The translations under genes and the position numbers were made by a program. From CAISCU01 sp051861545 (GTDB lineage Bacteria; Bacteroidota; Bacteroidia; UKL13-3), in NCBI GenBank assembly GCA_051861545.1, contig JBIMKP010000008.1, positions 1 to 64,000 on the forward strand: DNA of 64,000 bases, read 5' to 3'. The notes under the pieces were generated by a model. The model ran no database searches. It saw only the letters and a list, made by a program, of their open reading frames with translations, and had not been told where the DNA came from. Position 1 is the first letter of the stretch. Each line of letters begins with the position of its first letter. Shown here piece by piece: positions 52,599-61,786 of this stretch.

Positions 52599-55121
52599 AT
52601 GGGTCTTTTAGATATATTCAAGAAAAAAGAAAGTCAGTTTGAGAAGTTATATAAAACTATTGAAAACCAACATACTTCCTGGCAACTTGATTCATCAACA
52701 GAGTCGGAAATTTTAACTTGGGATGACCAAAAAAAATCACTTCTAATTCTTGATATACTTAGTAATATCAATTATAACAAAGAGAAAAATAAGCAATGGA
52801 ACTCAAGAAAGAATTCATTTAATCTGTTATCCTCATTTATTTCAAAAAGAAAAATTCAATTTGGAAGCTATTCATTTGAGTTATTAAATACCTTACTGAT
52901 TGATTTAAAAGAATTAGAAAAAAATAAAAATAACTTTCATGAGTATTACTACAATTTTGGATATATCATAAAACCTATTCTGACAAATGTTACAAGGTTC
53001 CACAAATTCGATAGCGAGGCAGAGAAAGCAATTCTAAAATCCATTAAACTTGAATTAGAAAATCAAAGCCAAGATGTTGTTGAAACAAAGAAAATCATTC
53101 AGAAAATTGAGGAAATATTATTTGAAGGAAATTCCGAAACCTCAATAAAACCAACATATTTTATAGGTAAGGATGTTTTTCAAGAATATGGAAACAATCT
53201 AATAAATAGTTTAAATGAAAACCAAAGGAATATTTGTTTTCAGCTCATAACATTAGCTCAAAAAGCATCTGGAAGCAAACCTTCAAAGAAATACCTTGAT
53301 GAATCTAAAATATTAATTGAATCGTTTGGAAACGAAAATTTTAAATCATTCTCACAAGATCTATTTGAGTTTGTTATTGGCTTAAAAGAAACAAGTATTA
53401 CTCATACAAATATTAATCAATTTAATAATATAGAATACTCCTACACCACAACAGAATTTTTAGATTCATTTAATTCAGAGGCTCTAAAAGGATTGATTTG
53501 GATGAATTCGAAATTTCATGACAATAAAAGTATCATTGTTATTAGTAAACTAGCTGAAAGATGTTTCAAAAAAATACCTGGAAAAGGTCCAGCAGCAGCT
53601 GCAATGGGAAATGCCTGTTTATATACCTTATATGCATCAAAAGGATTAGATGGAATTGCACAACTATCAAAACTTAAATTAAAAATCAAACAAAGCTCTA
53701 CAATTACTTTAATTGAAAAATATATTGATGAAGCAGCTAAGAAACTAGGTATTTCAACCTCAGAAATTGAAGATTTGGCAGTTGACGATTTTAAAATATC
53801 AGCTAATAAACTTGAAGTTCAATTTGGTGACATAAAAGGTATTTTAGAGCTAACAGGTATTGGAAAATCTCTCATCAGATGGTACAAAGAAGATGGCAAG
53901 GAGCAAAAAACAATTCCCCAAATTGTAAAGGATAACTTTTCAGAGAAACTTAAAAAACTAAAGGATAAACAAAAACAGATTGATCAAACTACGTCTGTTC
54001 AAAAAGAACGCTTCGACAGAATGCTAAGGTCGAATAGGGTTCTTACTTTAAATTATTTTCAAGAAAAATACCTTGAACATGGCCTTTTAAATTTTGTAAT
54101 AAACAAAATCATCTTTAAGTTTTCGAAGGGTGATGAAACAATACTTGGGATATACATCAACCAAAAATGGATAGATTTAGATAGTATTGAAATTGCAATT
54201 AACAACTATTCTGAAGTAAGCTTATGGCATCCTGCTAACAGTTCTACGAAAGAGGTACAAAAGTGGCGGGAATTCTTAATCAATAATGAAATTCAACAAC
54301 CATTTAAACAGGCGTTTAGAGAAATATATCTGCTTACAGATGCCGAAATAAATACTAGAACTTATAGTAACAGAATGGCATCGCATATCCTTAAGCAACA
54401 CCAATATGTTACTTTAGCTAAAGGAAGAAATTGGAAAGCTAAACTAATTGGTTCGTGGGATGGTGGTGACGAAGATACCGCAGAATTATATCTGCCTGAT
54501 TTTAAGCTAAAGGTTGAATATTGGGTGAATGCTTTAAATGCAGAAAACGAATGGAATGATTCTGGTATTTGGAACTATGTTTCAACAGATCAAATTAGAT
54601 TTTTAAATACTGAAACAAATCAATTATTGGAGCTAATTAATGTTCCAATTGTTGCGTTTTCAGAAGCAATGAGAGATATTGATTTATTTGTTGGTGTGGC
54701 AAGTGTAGGTAACGACCCAACTTGGATTGATTCAGGTGGATTGCCAACGTATAGAGACTACTGGCAATCATATTCATTTGGTGATTTATCTGAAGTTGCT
54801 AAAAACAGAAAGGAAATTTTAAGCGGTTTGATACCAAGATTAAAAATTGCGCCGCTTGCTACTCTAACCGATAAATTCTTAATAATAAAGGGGAAGATAA
54901 GAACTTATAAAATTCATATTGGTAGTACAAATATTCTAATGGAACCTAACGACCAATATCTATGTATAGTTCCAGATAGAAACAAAAAGGACGAAGCACA
55001 AAATATATTCTTACCTTTTGTTGGCGACAGTGGTTTATCTGTAATCATATCGAAAGCTTTTCTCTTAGCTAATGATGATAAAATCACTGATACTACAATT
55101 ACATCCCAAATTAACAGATAG
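52599..55121 (+). CDS. DUF4132-domain protein
   Basis: The protein has 840 residues, soluble. The N-terminal half (1-440) is alpha-helical with HEAT-like features (RCFKKIPGKGPAAAAMGNAC). The DUF4132 core lies at about 450-615 (LWHPANSS at 542-549, NNEIQQPFKQAFREIYLLTD at 562-581, MASHILKQHQ). The end carries YWQSYSFGDLSEVAKNRKEI, then KIHIGSTNILMEPNDQYLCI and DDKITDTTI, typical of MolR/YehI-like proteins. The function is unknown; E. coli MolR was linked to molybdate regulation on weak grounds. No catalytic motif is seen. It may be a ligase-like partner or the modification target of the adjacent Ubl/E1 pair. Confidence 0.85.
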   Translation: MGLLDIFKKKESQFEKLYKTIENQHTSWQLDSSTESEILTWDDQKKSLLILDILSNINYNKEKNKQWNSRKNSFNLLSSFISKRKIQFGSYSFELLNTLLIDLKELEKNKNNFHEYYYNFGYIIKPILTNVTRFHKFDSEAEKAILKSIKLELENQSQDVVETKKIIQKIEEILFEGNSETSIKPTYFIGKDVFQEYGNNLINSLNENQRNICFQLITLAQKASGSKPSKKYLDESKILIESFGNENFKSFSQDLFEFVIGLKETSITHTNINQFNNIEYSYTTTEFLDSFNSEALKGLIWMNSKFHDNKSIIVISKLAERCFKKIPGKGPAAAAMGNACLYTLYASKGLDGIAQLSKLKLKIKQSSTITLIEKYIDEAAKKLGISTSEIEDLAVDDFKISANKLEVQFGDIKGILELTGIGKSLIRWYKEDGKEQKTIPQIVKDNFSEKLKKLKDKQKQIDQTTSVQKERFDRMLRSNRVLTLNYFQEKYLEHGLLNFVINKIIFKFSKGDETILGIYINQKWIDLDSIEIAINNYSEVSLWHPANSSTKEVQKWREFLINNEIQQPFKQAFREIYLLTDAEINTRTYSNRMASHILKQHQYVTLAKGRNWKAKLIGSWDGGDEDTAELYLPDFKLKVEYWVNALNAENEWNDSGIWNYVSTDQIRFLNTETNQLLELINVPIVAFSEAMRDIDLFVGVASVGNDPTWIDSGGLPTYRDYWQSYSFGDLSEVAKNRKEILSGLIPRLKIAPLATLTDKFLIIKGKIRTYKIHIGSTNILMEPNDQYLCIVPDRNKKDEAQNIFLPFVGDSGLSVIISKAFLLANDDKITDTTITSQINR

Positions 55122-55843
55122 TGGAAAGATACAAGCAACAAATAATCCTTCCTCAGTTTGGTTTCGATGGTCAAGAAAAACTTACTAATGCTTCTGTTCT
55201 AGTAATTGGAGCCGGAGGATTAGGTGTTATAGTTTCTTCCTATTTAGTTGCAATGGGAATTGGAACTATTGGAATATGCGATTATGATAAAATTGAAGAA
55301 TCAAACTTACATCGTCAATTTAGTTACTCAACTCATGAAATTGGTCAATACAAAGCTGCAACACTTTCAGATAAATTAAGAAAACAAAATCCTGAAATTA
55401 TAATTAAAGATTATATAGTTAAAATAGATGAAAATACTATAAAGCAAGTTGCTCCAAATTATCAAATTATTTGTGATTGCACAGACCAAGCAAATGGTAG
55501 AATTGTAATCAATAATTATTGTGAAAAAGAGAAAATTCCTTTAGTTCATGGTGCAGTTTCCGATTGGCAAGGCTATATAACTGTTTTTCACTATAAGCAG
55601 GAATTTGGATTAGATGATGTATTCGACTTTACAGAATACTTCAAGAGTCAGGCTTGCAATGTAATTGGAGTAAATAGCCCAACCTGTGGCTTAATTGGAA
55701 GTTATATGGCAAATGAAACAATTAAAATTCTTTTAGATTTAGATTCTGTTTTAGAAGGAGAGTTACTATATATCAATTCTTTGAATAATTTAATACGAAC
55801 AATAAAAATTAAAAAGTCGATTCAAGTTCAGAATAGTATATAA
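55121..55843 (+). CDS. E1-like ThiF/MoeB-family adenylyltransferase
   Basis: The protein has 240 residues. It begins RYKQQIILPQFGFDGQEKL and has the nucleotide site VIGAGGLGV (residues 28-36) and CDYDKIEESNLHRQF (Asp54, Asp56, Asn62, Arg65). The family would adenylate the Gly-Gly end of a Ubl. Cys179 in SQACNVIGVNSP aligns with the region of MoeB Cys187 and is a candidate thioester Cys. The MoeB zinc motifs (CYRC and the C-terminal CxxC) are absent. It starts with GTG whose first base is the last base of the DUF4132 stop (TAGTG). There is no E2 or JAB gene beside it. Confidence 0.9.
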   Translation: MERYKQQIILPQFGFDGQEKLTNASVLVIGAGGLGVIVSSYLVAMGIGTIGICDYDKIEESNLHRQFSYSTHEIGQYKAATLSDKLRKQNPEIIIKDYIVKIDENTIKQVAPNYQIICDCTDQANGRIVINNYCEKEKIPLVHGAVSDWQGYITVFHYKQEFGLDDVFDFTEYFKSQACNVIGVNSPTCGLIGSYMANETIKILLDLDSVLEGELLYINSLNNLIRTIKIKKSIQVQNSI

Positions 55844-55901
55844 GATATAAAACACTCCTTCAATTTAAAAAAACTACCTCTTTTCCTACTATTCCCCTCT
55901 C

Positions 55902-57389
55902 CTATATCTCAAAAATTGTATTGTGCATGCGAATGAGTTTGTTTTTAATGATATGTCTTTGAATAGAACAATGACCCATAATCAGCCCTTGTTCTTTTGA
56001 ATCAGAAATGAAACATTTATTATAAGAATGCGCACTTAAATTATGTTGATTCAATACAGCTACCAAATCTTTATCAATATAGGTAGAATCAAGTTTAACA
56101 AGAGTTTGCAGACTTAAGACATCACTTGTAACTATTGTAAAACCTGCTGCTTTAAATATCTCCTCAAAGGTTTGAATGAAAAATAACTTTCGTTCTTTAG
56201 TTATCGCAATCATTTTATTTAAATGATTATGTAATACTTTCTTTTCTATAAACTGATTTAAAACAAACTGAATAGATGGTGCAACAAAACGATGAGAATG
56301 TTTCATCATTACTTCCAAAGGATGTTTTAATCGATGAGGAACAATCATATAACCAATTCTTAATGATGGATGCAAAACTCTGTTAAAGGTGCCGAGATAA
56401 ATAGAATTTTGATTTTTATCTAAACTAAATATCGATGGCAATGGATTTTCCCAGTTATTCAGCTCGTGCTCGTAATCATTTTCTATAATCAATGATTTGT
56501 TTTCATTTGCATATTCTATTAATTCTAATCTTCTGTCGAGTGGCATTTTTACACCACTCGGATAATGGCAAGAAGGTGTAACATGAATAAGTTTAGCTTG
56601 ATGCTTTTGTGATTTCAAAACTTCTAAGCTAATTCCTTTTTTATCTAATGGAATTCCATGCACATTAGCCATTAATCCTTTAAAAATCGCATGAACATTA
56701 GGAAAAGTGGGATCTTCCAAAAAAACATGCTCGCCTGGATTAACTAACATCGTTCCTAATAAATACAAGGATTGTAGTGAACCCGACATAATAAAAACCT
56801 GACTCGGCTCACATTTTATATTTCGGGTTAAACTTAAATAAGCAGCAATATTATGCTTCAATTTTTCGATACCAGATGATGGGGAATATGAGAGATTAGA
56901 AAACTTAATTTCTTTCCAATACATATTCGTTAGATTCTTCCATTGTGAGACTGGAAAAATATCAAGAGGTGGTAAACCTGGACTAAATGCCAGATTCTCC
57001 TGACTATTTGAAATACTAAAATTACTAAGTTTTAAAAACGACTTGCCAATTTCTGATAATTGAAACTCCGTTGTTTCATTCGGCATTTCGGGTTCTTTTA
57101 TAAATTCATCTTTTGGTTTTACTTGATATCCCGAACTTCTTTTTGTAATAAGCAATCCATCAAGAACCAACATATCATAGGCTCTTAAAACTGTACTCCT
57201 AGATAGACCCAATTCAACAGAAAGTACCCTTGTTGCTGGTAAAATAGAATTTTCAGGAATTTCAATTTTAATCAACATCTTCGAAAGCATCTTATATAAA
57301 AGAATATACAGTTTATCAGCCTTGTCTCCTTTAGATTTAAGCAAAGTTCTATTGTACTCCTCCTTTATCTTTTTTAACAATATGGGCAT
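55902..57389 (-). CDS. MocR-type (GntR/aminotransferase) transcription regulator
   Basis: The protein has 495 residues. The winged-helix GntR domain (about 20-92) has LPATRVLSVELGLSRSTVLR, and a class I aminotransferase-like domain runs from about 125 to the end. It keeps ENDYEHEL with the pyridine-binding Asp304. The lysine that normally forms the Schiff base with PLP, in the motif G-T/S-F-S-K, is replaced: the sequence reads YLGTFNRVLHPSLRIGY with Arg337. The enzyme-like domain therefore probably senses a ligand without covalent PLP. It is divergent from the 57.5-64 kb operon and is a likely regulator of it. Confidence 0.85.
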   Translation of the reverse strand: MPILLKKIKEEYNRTLLKSKGDKADKLYILLYKMLSKMLIKIEIPENSILPATRVLSVELGLSRSTVLRAYDMLVLDGLLITKRSSGYQVKPKDEFIKEPEMPNETTEFQLSEIGKSFLKLSNFSISNSQENLAFSPGLPPLDIFPVSQWKNLTNMYWKEIKFSNLSYSPSSGIEKLKHNIAAYLSLTRNIKCEPSQVFIMSGSLQSLYLLGTMLVNPGEHVFLEDPTFPNVHAIFKGLMANVHGIPLDKKGISLEVLKSQKHQAKLIHVTPSCHYPSGVKMPLDRRLELIEYANENKSLIIENDYEHELNNWENPLPSIFSLDKNQNSIYLGTFNRVLHPSLRIGYMIVPHRLKHPLEVMMKHSHRFVAPSIQFVLNQFIEKKVLHNHLNKMIAITKERKLFFIQTFEEIFKAAGFTIVTSDVLSLQTLVKLDSTYIDKDLVAVLNQHNLSAHSYNKCFISDSKEQGLIMGHCSIQRHIIKNKLIRMHNTIFEI

Positions 57390-57431
57390 AATTGGTATCT
57401 TAATAATAAAATAATTGGTATGTCAAAAATA
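57388..57431 (-). promoter_or_regulatory. MocR autoregulatory region: two direct repeats and a -7 box
   Basis: ATAATTGGTAT occurs twice, at 57388-57398 and 57411-57421 (23-bp step). Both contain TGGTAT, which reads ATACCA on the minus strand. ATACCA direct repeats are the known operator of the MocR member GabR. On the minus strand TATTTTTG (57431-57424) matches TAnnTTTG. The first repeat overlaps the start codon and the second would cover the transcription start. Confidence 0.65.
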
Positions 57432-57495
57432 AGCTTTAGCCTTATTACTTTGAATTAATTATTAAACAAAATCAAACTGATTAATATAATATCTC

Positions 57496-59433
57496 ATGAA
57501 AAAAATTCTACTACTTTTACTTTTTGTATTATTCATTGAAGCAAATTCTCAAGCTCAGTTAATAATTAATGAAGTTTTGTACGACCCTTCAAACACTTTA
57601 TTAGAAGGTGATGCAAATGGAGATGGTGTATATAGCCAAACACAAGATGAGTTTATTGAATTTGTAAATACAGGAACAAGCAGTATCGACCTAAGTGGTT
57701 ACCAAATATGGGATGATACACTAGTTGGGACTTTGGTTTATACCATCCCAAATGGTACAGTTATTCCTTCTCAAGGAGCTTTAGTAGTTTTTGGCGGTGG
57801 AAGTCCAATTGGTTTATTTGGTGGTGCAAGAATATTAGCTGATACAGGAATAGATGGTTTGAGTTTGAATAATTCCTTAGAAGTTATTGTTATAAAAAAC
57901 AACTTAGGAAATACCATATTGGTTTTTAATTCTGATGCCTTGTCTAATAACCCAAATGAATCGTATACAAGAAACCCAGATATTACGGGTTCATTTGTAC
58001 AACATGCTTCTATTAATACTTCCAAATTTACTCCTGGAACCAAAATAAATGGTAGCAGTTTTATTCCTCAAATAGCTAGGCAAATAAGCTTTAAGGTAGA
58101 TTTAAATGCCTATTCAGGAATAATTGATAGCGTATTTGTTAGTGGTAATTTTAATCAATGGTGCAGCAATTGTAATGCCATGCTTGATGTAAACAAAGAC
58201 GGACTTTGGGAACTAACTTTACCTATTTTGGGTGATTCATTAGAATACCTTTTCTCTGTAAAATCCGGAAACAATTTAACACAGGAAGTATTCACATCAG
58301 TAAGCACCTGCACAAAATCGGTAGGTAATTCTATCTATCGTTATGCCATTGTAAATTCAGATACAAGTTTTAATAAATCATGCTTTGAATCTTGCAACTC
58401 ATGTCAGGCTAATTTAGAATTAAAAGGAATTACAGATTTTATCACACCTCTTGCCGGTTCATCTGGAAAAGCAATTTATATGCTTGCAACTGGTAATATC
58501 AAAAACCTAAGTGCTTATGGAATTGGAATTGCAAACAATGGTAATGGTACAAACGGACAAGAATACAGATTTCCAAACATGGAAGTTTCAGCAGGAAGTC
58601 AGATTGTAGTTGTAAGAGATTCAGCAGCATTAGCAGCTTATATGAGTTCTTGCTGGTCGAATTTTACCCATGTTTTTGTTGATTCATTTGGTGTAATCAA
58701 TCAAAATGGAAACGATGCAGTTGAACTATTTAGAGTTGGTGATGTGATTGAAACTTTTGGTGATATCAACCTAAATGGCACAGGGCAGCCTTGGGAATAC
58801 ACAGGCTCATGGGCATTCAAAAACAGCTCAAATACTTGGACCTATGGTGAATTAAATTGCACAGATAGCACAACAACTATATTTGATGCCGATTGTATTT
58901 TCCCAATATGTAACCTCATTTTAGTAAGTTCAATTGAAGTGAATGGTGAAGGAAATGCTACAGCAATTACACAAAAGGCTGGTACTTTAAAAATGCTTGC
59001 TACAGTTTTACCAGCAAATGCTTATAATAAAAATGTTACCTGGTCGGTTGACAATACAACCATTGCAGAAATTTCAATTGAAGGTGTATTAACAGCCAAA
59101 GCAAATGGTGCAGTAATTGTAAAGGCTTCAGCAAAGGATGCAAGTGGAAAATTCGGTACTAAAAGTATCAGTATAAGCGGACAAAGTACTGGTTTAAATG
59201 ATATCAAAAAGTCAAACATTAATTTGTTTCCAAATCCAATTGTGAATACTTTATATATCCAATCTGGTTTAGATATCAATGAGTACAAATTGTATTCTAT
59301 ACAAGGAAAATTAATTGAATCAGGCAATATAGAATCCAATCAAAAAGATCTATCATTTTTACAAAGTGGAGTATACGTATTAGACCTTAAAATAAACAAT
59401 GATTGGGTTCAATACAAAATCATCAAAAACTAG
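57496..59433 (+). CDS. Secreted multidomain lamin-tail-domain protein with T9SS sorting tail
   Basis: The protein has 645 residues. A signal peptide (ILLLLLFVLFIEANSQAQ) leads to a lamin-tail domain (about 22-190: LIINEVLYDPSN, GDANGDGVYSQTQDEFIEF, DLSGYQIWDDTLVG). A CBM20/AMPK-like beta-sandwich follows (about 195-295: FVSGNFNQWCSNC). A second lamin-tail-like region (about 303-475), a Big_2 Ig domain (about 478-560, VTWSVDNTTIAEISIEGVLTA) and a type A sorting domain (from about 566, NLFPNPIVNTLYIQSG) complete it. It should be exported by the SprA translocon and displayed on the surface. The role is probably substrate binding; no catalytic motif is visible. Confidence 0.85.
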   Translation: MKKILLLLLFVLFIEANSQAQLIINEVLYDPSNTLLEGDANGDGVYSQTQDEFIEFVNTGTSSIDLSGYQIWDDTLVGTLVYTIPNGTVIPSQGALVVFGGGSPIGLFGGARILADTGIDGLSLNNSLEVIVIKNNLGNTILVFNSDALSNNPNESYTRNPDITGSFVQHASINTSKFTPGTKINGSSFIPQIARQISFKVDLNAYSGIIDSVFVSGNFNQWCSNCNAMLDVNKDGLWELTLPILGDSLEYLFSVKSGNNLTQEVFTSVSTCTKSVGNSIYRYAIVNSDTSFNKSCFESCNSCQANLELKGITDFITPLAGSSGKAIYMLATGNIKNLSAYGIGIANNGNGTNGQEYRFPNMEVSAGSQIVVVRDSAALAAYMSSCWSNFTHVFVDSFGVINQNGNDAVELFRVGDVIETFGDINLNGTGQPWEYTGSWAFKNSSNTWTYGELNCTDSTTTIFDADCIFPICNLILVSSIEVNGEGNATAITQKAGTLKMLATVLPANAYNKNVTWSVDNTTIAEISIEGVLTAKANGAVIVKASAKDASGKFGTKSISISGQSTGLNDIKKSNINLFPNPIVNTLYIQSGLDINEYKLYSIQGKLIESGNIESNQKDLSFLQSGVYVLDLKINNDWVQYKIIKN

Positions 59434-59449
59434 GAGCCGCTCAAATCAT

Positions 59450-60403
59450 ATGAAAACAAAATTCCAAATTTTAGCAGGAGCCTTATTGCTTCTAGCATTT
59501 GAGTCGTGCAAAACAGAGGATGTTAGTCCGATTATAATGCCGGATTTAGGTCCACTAGTAACTTTATCTATCAATGCAAGTTCGATTGAAGAAGCAGGTG
59601 GAAGTGCTGAATTAAGTGTGAATCTTTCTAAAGCTTCTTCATCAAGTATTGAAGTGAAACTTCGTTATTCTGGTAAAGCTGAAATCAACAAAGATTATAG
59701 CTCTAACCTTAGCATTATTATTCCAGCAGGAAGTTTATCGAACTCAACTACAATTCTTGCTATTCAGGATACATCAAAAGAAAGTACAGAAGATATTGTG
59801 ATTGCAATTGATACTGTTTTTGGAGGATTAGAAGATGAAACACAAATTGTGGGTTTAAATATTGAAGATGATGATGCACCGCCATCTATCAATTTAATTC
59901 TAAATGAAATTTTGTATGATCCATCCAATACAGGATTAGAGGGTGATGCAAACGGCGATGGTGTATATGCTCAGAATCAGGATGAATTTATTGAACTCAT
60001 TAACAACTCATCAAAACCGGTTGACCTTAGTGGATTCAAAGTATTTGATGCTTCTGGTTTAGCTGCAAATAATCCAAATCATACCATACCTGCAGGAACA
60101 ATTATTCAACCACAAAAAGCACTGCTTATATTTGGTGGAGGTACTCCAACCGGAACTTTTGGAGGAGCTACTATTCAAAAATCAACTTCGGGTGATATGA
60201 ACCTGAACAATGCTGGTGATATGCTAACGATTCAAGATGCCGCCGGAAATACAATCATTTCATTCGATATTACTCCCCTCTCTGATAACCCAAATGAGTC
60301 GTATACAAGAAACCCTGATATCCTTGGTAATTTCGAACAACATACGGTTTCAACAAGCAAGAAATTTTCACCAGGTACTAAAATTAATGGCGACCCTTTT
60401 TAG
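59450..60403 (+). CDS. Lipoprotein with Calx-beta and lamin-tail domains
   Basis: The protein has 317 residues. The lipoprotein signal ends LLLLAFESC (Cys20 after the first Met). A Calx-beta-like domain covers about 32-140 (NASSIEEAGGSAELSVNLS, NIEDDD). A lamin-tail domain follows to about 317 and closely matches the neighbour (NEILYDPSNTGLEGDANGDG). The ATG at 59450 is chosen over 59399 because it gives a true lipoprotein signal. It is probably a surface or periplasmic partner of the upstream T9SS protein, from which it is separated by 16 nt. The two lamin-tail domains likely arose by duplication. Confidence 0.8.
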   Translation: MKTKFQILAGALLLLAFESCKTEDVSPIIMPDLGPLVTLSINASSIEEAGGSAELSVNLSKASSSSIEVKLRYSGKAEINKDYSSNLSIIIPAGSLSNSTTILAIQDTSKESTEDIVIAIDTVFGGLEDETQIVGLNIEDDDAPPSINLILNEILYDPSNTGLEGDANGDGVYAQNQDEFIELINNSSKPVDLSGFKVFDASGLAANNPNHTIPAGTIIQPQKALLIFGGGTPTGTFGGATIQKSTSGDMNLNNAGDMLTIQDAAGNTIISFDITPLSDNPNESYTRNPDILGNFEQHTVSTSKKFSPGTKINGDPF

Positions 60404-60412
60404 TTTCAAACC

Positions 60413-61786
60413 ATGTTATATATAGGCCTTATTTGTTCCATCATTGTAATCGCAATAGTTGCAAAACTTTTGTTGAAGGATTTTTATCCGCAGGCAGTTT
60501 TGCTAATATCAGGTTTATTGATGTTAGGACTAGCTCATTTTATTGGGAATAAAGCACCTGTTTACGATACCAATAGCGGAATACCCATATTTGATATTTT
60601 TGAATTTATCAAAGATTCATTCTCAAAAACCAATGCAAATGTTGGTTTAATGATTATGACTATTGGCGGTTTTGTTGCCTATATGGATAAAATTGGAGCA
60701 TCAGAAGCTTTGGTTAAAGTGGCTTTAAAACCATTGGCATTTTTAAAGAAATTTCCAAACATAACTGCTGTTGCTTTAATTCCTATCGGACAACTTATTT
60801 TCATTTGTGTTCCATCAGCCGCAGGTTTTGGATTATTATTAATGGCATCTGTATTTCCTATTTTAGTAAACCTTGGTGTAAGCAGATTGGCCGCTGTTTC
60901 AATCATTACAGGTTGTACATCATTTTGTATCGGACCTGCTTCAGTAATCACAGCATCTGCAGTTGAGATTGCAGGAATTGAAACTGTTCCCTATTTCATT
61001 AACCAACAAATTCCAATTGCTATCATACTCAATTTAGTTTTGATGATTAGCTACTTTTTAGTCAATAAATATTACGACAAACAAGATAAAATCAATTTTG
61101 CTGAAGTAAAACAAGAAAGCAAAGCCAAAGAAATTGCTCCTGCTATTTATGCATTATTGCCTGTATTACCATTAATTTTATTATTGAGTTTTTCAGGTGT
61201 TTTTACAGTATTCCCCATTCAGCTAAAAATCGAAACAACTACTGCTATGATTATTAGTCTTTTTGTGGGTTTGATTTTTGAATTCATCAGAACAAAAAAT
61301 ATTAAAGCAGTATTTGCTTCTATCAAAATATTTCTTGATGGAATGGGTGATATTTTTAAATCAGTTGTAACATTAATTATCGTAGCTGAAATTTTTGCCA
61401 ATGGATTAATCGCTTTGGGTTTTATGGATGGATTAATTTCTATTTCAACCCAATTAGGATTTGGTGCAAAAGGAATTGGAATCATTATGACACTGATGAT
61501 ATTCCTTGCAGCCATTCTTATGGGTAGCGGTAATGCAGCATTTTTTGCATTTGGACCGCTTATACCAAATGTGGCCAAACAATTTGGTGTTTCAAGTACT
61601 TCCATTTTATTACCTATGAATTTATCTGCCTCAATGGGCCGAGCAATTAGTCCAATAGCAGGTGTACTAATTGCTACAGCAGAAGTTGCTGGTGTACCAG
61701 TGATGGCAATAGTAAAAAGGAATTTAATTCCTGTGTTTGCGGTTCTTCTTACTTTATTAATTTATCATTTCGGTTTATGCTTCTAA
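60413..61786 (+). CDS. DcuC-family C4-dicarboxylate carrier
   Basis: The protein has 457 residues and about 12 transmembrane helices. It matches the DcuC/YfcC-like family (MIMTIGGFVAYMDKIGASEA, VALIPIGQLIFICVPSAAGF, ILMGSGNAAFFAFGPLIP, MNLSASMGRAISPIAGVLIA). E. coli DcuC exports succinate; others move aspartate or dipeptides. Its last 10 nt overlap the isoaspartyl dipeptidase gene, so aspartate or beta-aspartyl dipeptide transport is a reasonable guess. The lipoprotein gene ends 9 nt upstream. Confidence 0.85.
   Translation: MLYIGLICSIIVIAIVAKLLLKDFYPQAVLLISGLLMLGLAHFIGNKAPVYDTNSGIPIFDIFEFIKDSFSKTNANVGLMIMTIGGFVAYMDKIGASEALVKVALKPLAFLKKFPNITAVALIPIGQLIFICVPSAAGFGLLLMASVFPILVNLGVSRLAAVSIITGCTSFCIGPASVITASAVEIAGIETVPYFINQQIPIAIILNLVLMISYFLVNKYYDKQDKINFAEVKQESKAKEIAPAIYALLPVLPLILLLSFSGVFTVFPIQLKIETTTAMIISLFVGLIFEFIRTKNIKAVFASIKIFLDGMGDIFKSVVTLIIVAEIFANGLIALGFMDGLISISTQLGFGAKGIGIIMTLMIFLAAILMGSGNAAFFAFGPLIPNVAKQFGVSSTSILLPMNLSASMGRAISPIAGVLIATAEVAGVPVMAIVKRNLIPVFAVLLTLLIYHFGLCF

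Noticed and set aside
52599..55121. DUF4132 protein as an ATPase or nuclease
   Set aside because: No P-loop, HNH, PD-ExK or other catalytic motif could be found.
52207..55843. Assignment of the Ubl/E1 pair to thiamine or molybdopterin synthesis
   Set aside because: No thi or moa genes are adjacent, the small protein is longer than ThiS or MoaD, and a DUF4132 gene lies between them.
61219..61605. Minus-strand ORF opposite the DcuC-type gene
   Set aside because: It is antisense to clear membrane-helix coding sequence and has no family match.
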